Part shown: piece by piece, positions 7,441-10,002 of the stretch
How the letters are laid out: every line of letters starts with the position of its first letter
How positions within the stretch are numbered: position 1 is the stretch's first letter
Assembly (NCBI GenBank): GCA_030826005.1
Contig: JAPJOW010000159.1
Coordinates: forward strand, 1-10,002
Direction: 5' to 3'
DNA length: 10,002 nucleotides
Origin: Aliterella sp. RAGGC_92
GTDB taxonomy: Bacteria; Cyanobacteriota; Cyanobacteriia; Cyanobacteriales; Chroococcidiopsidaceae
Translations under genes and position numbers: made by a program
The notes under the pieces: model-generated
The model's database searches: none
Told to the model about the DNA's origin: nothing
The model's input: the letters and a program-made list of their open reading frames with translations, nothing else

Positions 7441-7535
7441 TAAACTCCTTGCGAAATTCTAAAACTTTTTTCTTCAGTCAGCTTGAGCCGACTTTAACTT
7501 TATGCAAGCCAGCCGAGCTTTAGATTTTGGAGTTT
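7441..7535. repeat. MITE-like element B, about 95 bp, diverged relative of element A
   Basis: Positions 7466-7508 match 7313-7355 of element A at 38 of 43 bases, and the match continues more weakly (17 of 24) back to 7441, the equivalent of A's left boundary. The ends AAACTCC (7442-7448) and GGAGTTT (7529-7535) are perfect inverted repeats. The internal palindrome is AGTCAGCT-TG-AGCCGACT (7476-7493) with one mismatched pair. The right third does not align with A. It ends 68 bp before the NERD gene. Confidence 0.45.
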
Positions 7536-7603
7536 TTCGGCATAGTAGAGCTTTGGCGTATTAATTGGGGAATACTAGGCTAGTAATTTTTTACCCCATA
7601 GTT

Positions 7604-8605
7604 ATGATCGTTAAAGAACTCGATTCATTTACTCCCCAAGACAAATTTGCCAAAGCTGGTAGGGACGCAGAAGAACAAATGAGTTTTTACCTGCGTCGAG
7701 CTTTTGCAGATAATAAAAATATTTATGTGTTTAACGATTTACGTTTGGAACACAAAGATGATGCTGCACAAATCGATCATTTAATATTTCACCAATACGG
7801 CATGATTATCATTGAAAGTAAAAGCGTTACTAGCCGTGTTGAAATCAACGAACATCAAGAATGGATTCGCGTATTTAATGGTAAAAAACAAGGTATGTCA
7901 TCTCCCATTCTGCAAGCTCGTAGACAAGGAGATTTTATCAAAAAGTATTTAGAGCGAAACTCTGAAGTTTTGTTGGGCAAATTTTTAGGTTTGCAAACAC
8001 ACCTTGGCTCGATGCTGATTGATGTACTTATAGCAATCTCTGATTCTGGGATTATCAATCGCCCTAAAAAAATGGCTTTAGAGGAAGTATGTAAAGCAGA
8101 TCAAATTTGCGATCGGGTGCGATCGCTTTTAAACAAACAGCAAAAAGAGGGTAATGTATTTAACATTAATCGTACAGGGCGCTCATTTAATAAAGATGAA
8201 GTAAATAATATTGTGGAGTTTCTTCTCAAGGAGCATAAACCCTTAGCTTATAAAAATATTGAAACAGAAATTGTCTCTAAACCTAGTTTAGTATCTTCCC
8301 CACCGGAGAAAAAAGTAGTAATTCAAGTTCAAGCTGAAACTCTATGTAAACCTAATAAAGTGCCACTTTCTCAAAACGCAAGCAAACACCTTTGTCGTCA
8401 ATGCCATAAAACTAATTTGTCTGTAGCTTCTGGTAGATACGGCTACTATTTTAAATGTTTAGACTGTGAGGGCAACACGCCAATTAATACTATTTGTCAA
8501 ACTTGCAATATCAAAGAGAAAATTCGTAAAAGTAGCGATCGCTTTTATGCAGAATGTGAAAGCTGCAAAACCTCTAATTTGTTTTATACCAATCCTACAA
8601 GCTAA
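7604..8605 (+). CDS. NERD-domain (nuclease-related) protein with two C-terminal zinc ribbons
   Basis: A 333-residue protein. Residues about 17-130 match the NERD domain: GRDAEEQ (19-25), then an acidic AQIDH motif (D58) followed by GMIIIESK with E71 and K73. Together these form a D-(E-x-K) arrangement like that of PD-(D/E)XK nucleases. The C-terminus carries two tandem zinc ribbons: C264-x2-C267 with C285-x2-C288, and C298-x2-C301 with C318-x2-C321, similar to topoisomerase-type fingers that bind nucleic acid. A cytosolic DNA- or RNA-processing role is likely, but substrate and pathway are unknown; no helicase or methylase partner is nearby. ATG 7604 is preferred over an upstream TTG at 7565, since the residues between look non-coding. 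It stands alone behind the repeat elements and looks more AT-rich in codon use than rpoC2 or deoC, so acquisition by transfer is possible. Confidence 0.8.
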   Translation: MIVKELDSFTPQDKFAKAGRDAEEQMSFYLRRAFADNKNIYVFNDLRLEHKDDAAQIDHLIFHQYGMIIIESKSVTSRVEINEHQEWIRVFNGKKQGMSSPILQARRQGDFIKKYLERNSEVLLGKFLGLQTHLGSMLIDVLIAISDSGIINRPKKMALEEVCKADQICDRVRSLLNKQQKEGNVFNINRTGRSFNKDEVNNIVEFLLKEHKPLAYKNIETEIVSKPSLVSSPPEKKVVIQVQAETLCKPNKVPLSQNASKHLCRQCHKTNLSVASGRYGYYFKCLDCEGNTPINTICQTCNIKEKIRKSSDRFYAECESCKTSNLFYTNPTS

Positions 8606-8621
8606 AGTTTCGTAAATTAAA

Positions 8622-8704
8622 GCCTCACCTAAGAAAAAAATAATGAATTTGTATTAAGTTTTCTGATAAAACTTAATAAGGTACAAGTGTGAGGCGACGA
8701 CCAA
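8622..8704 (+). promoter_or_regulatory. Nested inverted-repeat leader of deoC
   Basis: An inner perfect 11-bp stem (TATTAAGTTTT 8652-8662 with AAAACTTAATA 8668-8678, loop CTGAT) sits within an outer perfect 7-bp pair, GCCTCAC (8622-8628) with GTGAGGC (8689-8695). The right outer arm contains GAGG (8691-8694), the only Shine-Dalgarno-like sequence before the deoC ATG at 8705, although the 10-nt gap is long. If transcribed, folding would hide it. Alternatively the structure marks the end of the NERD transcript or is a small mobile repeat. The pairing is seen; the role is inferred. Confidence 0.45.
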
Positions 8705-9382
8705 ATGGCGGTGGATTATTCAGATATTGATATTGCTCCTTTAATCGATCACACCTTGCTCAATCCCCTCGCAACGCCAGAGCAAATAGAAAAATTGTGC
8801 CAAGAAGCGGATAGATATCAGTTTGCGGCGGTTTGCATATATCCCTGTTATGTGCCTTTAGCTGCCGAATTACTCCAAAGGAAGAATCCGAAAGTCTGTA
8901 CGGTAATCGGCTTCCCAAGCGGCGCTAATACCTCGGCTACTAAGCTCTACGAAGCGCGAGAAGCTGTAGAAAATGGCGCAACGGAACTAGATGTAGTAAT
9001 CAATTTAGGTTGGTTAAAAATCGGCAAAACTGAGGAGATACACCGAGAAATTGCTCAAATATGTGAAGAAACAGACGTTACAGTCAAGGCAATATTAGAA
9101 ACTACTCTGCTGACGGATGCCGAAAAGCGTCTGGCTGCGGAATTATGTATGGATGCAGGCGTAACATTTTTAAAAACAAGTACAGGCTGGAATGGGGGAG
9201 CAACGGTCGCGGATGTAAAGTCGCTTTACGAACTAGCAAAAGAACGAGTAGGCATTAAAGCATCCGGTGGGATTCTCAAAATCGAGCAAGCAATGGATCT
9301 TGTAGTCGCGGGAGCAACTCGTCTAGGTACGTCTCGCGGTGTCGATTTACTCCGCCAGCGCGATACTGTGGAGAAAGACTAA
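8705..9382 (+). CDS. deoC: Deoxyribose-phosphate aldolase
   Basis: A 225-residue class I aldolase that splits 2-deoxy-D-ribose 5-phosphate into glyceraldehyde 3-phosphate and acetaldehyde, the last step of deoxynucleoside breakdown, in the cytosol. The TIM-barrel family features are all present: IDHTLL near the start (14-19), GFPSGA (69-74), ELDVVINLG with D96, Schiff-base lysine K157 in FLKTSTG, and the second active-site lysine K185 in GIKASGGI. Length is normal for the family. ATG 8705 is the start; GAGG lies 10 nt upstream inside a possible hairpin. recO follows after 59 bp on the same strand, so the two may share a transcript. Nothing is missing or unusual in the protein itself. Confidence 0.97.
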   Translation: MAVDYSDIDIAPLIDHTLLNPLATPEQIEKLCQEADRYQFAAVCIYPCYVPLAAELLQRKNPKVCTVIGFPSGANTSATKLYEAREAVENGATELDVVINLGWLKIGKTEEIHREIAQICEETDVTVKAILETTLLTDAEKRLAAELCMDAGVTFLKTSTGWNGGATVADVKSLYELAKERVGIKASGGILKIEQAMDLVVAGATRLGTSRGVDLLRQRDTVEKD

Positions 9383-9441
9383 GTTACCGATCGTTTACTT
9401 AACAAAATTAATTAGCCTCCACCCAACGCTAATAGCGAACT

Positions 9442-10002
9442 ATGAGTCGAACTTATAAAGCTACTGGAATTAATCTCAAAAGTATGCCTCTGGGCGAAGC
9501 CGATCGCCTAGTAACAGTTTTGACGCAAGAATACGGTTTAATTCGGGCAGTAGCTCCAGGAGCGCGCAAACAAAATTCTAGTTTAGGCGGCAGAAGTAGT
9601 TTGTTTGTAGTGAACGAATTACTAATTGCTAAAGGGCGATCGCTCGATAAAATTACCCAAGCGGAAACTATTGGTACTTACCCCGGTCTAAGCCGCGATT
9701 TAGGCAAGTTAGCCGCTTGTCAATATATGGCAGAAATAGTAGTCTGTCAGGCTTTGAGCGAACAACCCCAAGCAGAATTATTTTGCTTGCTAAACGAACA
9801 TCTCAAGCGCTTAGAGCAGTTGCCTAGCAATTGCGAGTTTTTAATTTTAGCTCATTTATGTCACGCCGTTTTTCACTTGCTGACTTTAGCAGGAATTACC
9901 CCCCAAGTTCAAGAATGCCAGTTAACTCATAAACCAATTATTCCCGAAAGCGATCGCACTCCCGAACAAGTAGGTTTTAGTATTGCGGCGGGGGGCATAA
10001 TT
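9442..10002 (+). CDS. recO: DNA repair protein RecO, 3' end outside window
   Basis: The first 187 codons of RecO, open to the right edge with no stop. RecO helps load RecA onto single-stranded DNA with RecR and anneals complementary strands in the RecFOR recombination-repair pathway. The N-terminal OB-fold is recognisable from GEADRLVTVLTQEYGLIRAVAPGARK-like sequence (residues 18-43) and LGGRSSLFVVNELLIAKG (48-65). A helical domain follows (about 80-160), with TYPGLSRDLGKLAACQYMAEI at its beginning. The last visible residues (FSIAAGGII) approach the C-terminal part where many RecO proteins bind zinc; that part is mostly cut off. ATG 9442 is the first fitting start and has no clear Shine-Dalgarno. 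About a third of the expected protein is missing. Confidence 0.93.
   Translation, partial: MSRTYKATGINLKSMPLGEADRLVTVLTQEYGLIRAVAPGARKQNSSLGGRSSLFVVNELLIAKGRSLDKITQAETIGTYPGLSRDLGKLAACQYMAEIVVCQALSEQPQAELFCLLNEHLKRLEQLPSNCEFLILAHLCHAVFHLLTLAGITPQVQECQLTHKPIIPESDRTPEQVGFSIAAGGII

Larger units (their letters stand above)
525..9957. repeat. HIP1 octamers (GCGATCGC), fifteen dispersed copies
   Basis: This entry spans the first to last copy; it is not one continuous element. Copies start at 525, 1197, 4108, 4129, 4506, 5157, 5367, 5909, 6183, 6744, 6866, 8119, 8535, 9636 and 9950. All are inside coding sequence. About 0.15 would be expected by chance in 10 kb. HIP1 is a well-known over-represented palindrome in many cyanobacterial genomes. 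Only two copies fall in the 3.7 kb of rpoC2; the remaining 6.3 kb has thirteen. Confidence 0.95.

Noticed and set aside
7565..7603. TTG at 7565 as the start of the NERD protein
   Set aside because: The 13 extra residues do not resemble the domain, and an ATG at 7604 stands directly before the likely protein start.
7272..8704. A defence island around the NERD gene
   Set aside because: No second defence-type gene, CRISPR array, transposase or toxin-antitoxin pair is visible; the flanking genes are ordinary housekeeping and transport genes.

Overview
The window is a stretch of cyanobacterial chromosome. The evidence is the separate RpoC2 polypeptide with its roughly 660-residue insertion in the trigger loop (an arrangement of cyanobacteria and plastids), fifteen copies of the cyanobacterial HIP1 octamer GCGATCGC in 10 kb (about 0.15 expected by chance at equal base frequencies), frequent lack of Shine-Dalgarno sequences, and gene families typical of cyanobacteria. 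The genus cannot be fixed from the sequence alone.

Layout, left to right. (1) Positions 1-3736 hold most of rpoC2 (+); its first roughly 100 codons lie outside the window. A strong rho-independent terminator follows at 3760-3793. (2) A short exported TPR-repeat protein (+) lies at 3907-4518, with a 15-bp 7-1-7 palindrome upstream. (3) A metal-ion ABC importer follows: permease and ATPase genes on the minus strand (4525-5418 and 5418-6203, overlapping by 1 bp), and a divergent gene for the lipoprotein metal-binding subunit (+, 6294-7271). A 90-bp shared promoter region with a 17/19 direct repeat separates the two arms. Positions 7272-7603 are non-coding and contain two related, MITE-like elements of about 100 bp and a small palindrome. 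(4) A NERD-domain protein with two C-terminal zinc ribbons (+) occupies 7604-8605. (5) deoC (+, 8705-9382) is preceded by a nested inverted-repeat leader. The start of recO (+) begins at 9442 and runs off the right edge; deoC and recO are probably cotranscribed.

The genes form several unrelated units: transcription machinery, metal uptake, nucleoside catabolism and DNA repair. The importer subunits together make one uptake system for a transition metal. Family resemblance points to Mn2+ and/or Zn2+; the visible ligand set (His-His-His-Asp, no His-rich loop) resembles TroA and does not settle which.

No clearly new multi-gene system is visible. The items most worth a second look are the mixed ligand set of the metal-binding protein, the direct repeats in its divergent promoter, the deoC leader that could hide its ribosome binding site, the paired MITE-like elements, and the NERD/zinc-ribbon protein.
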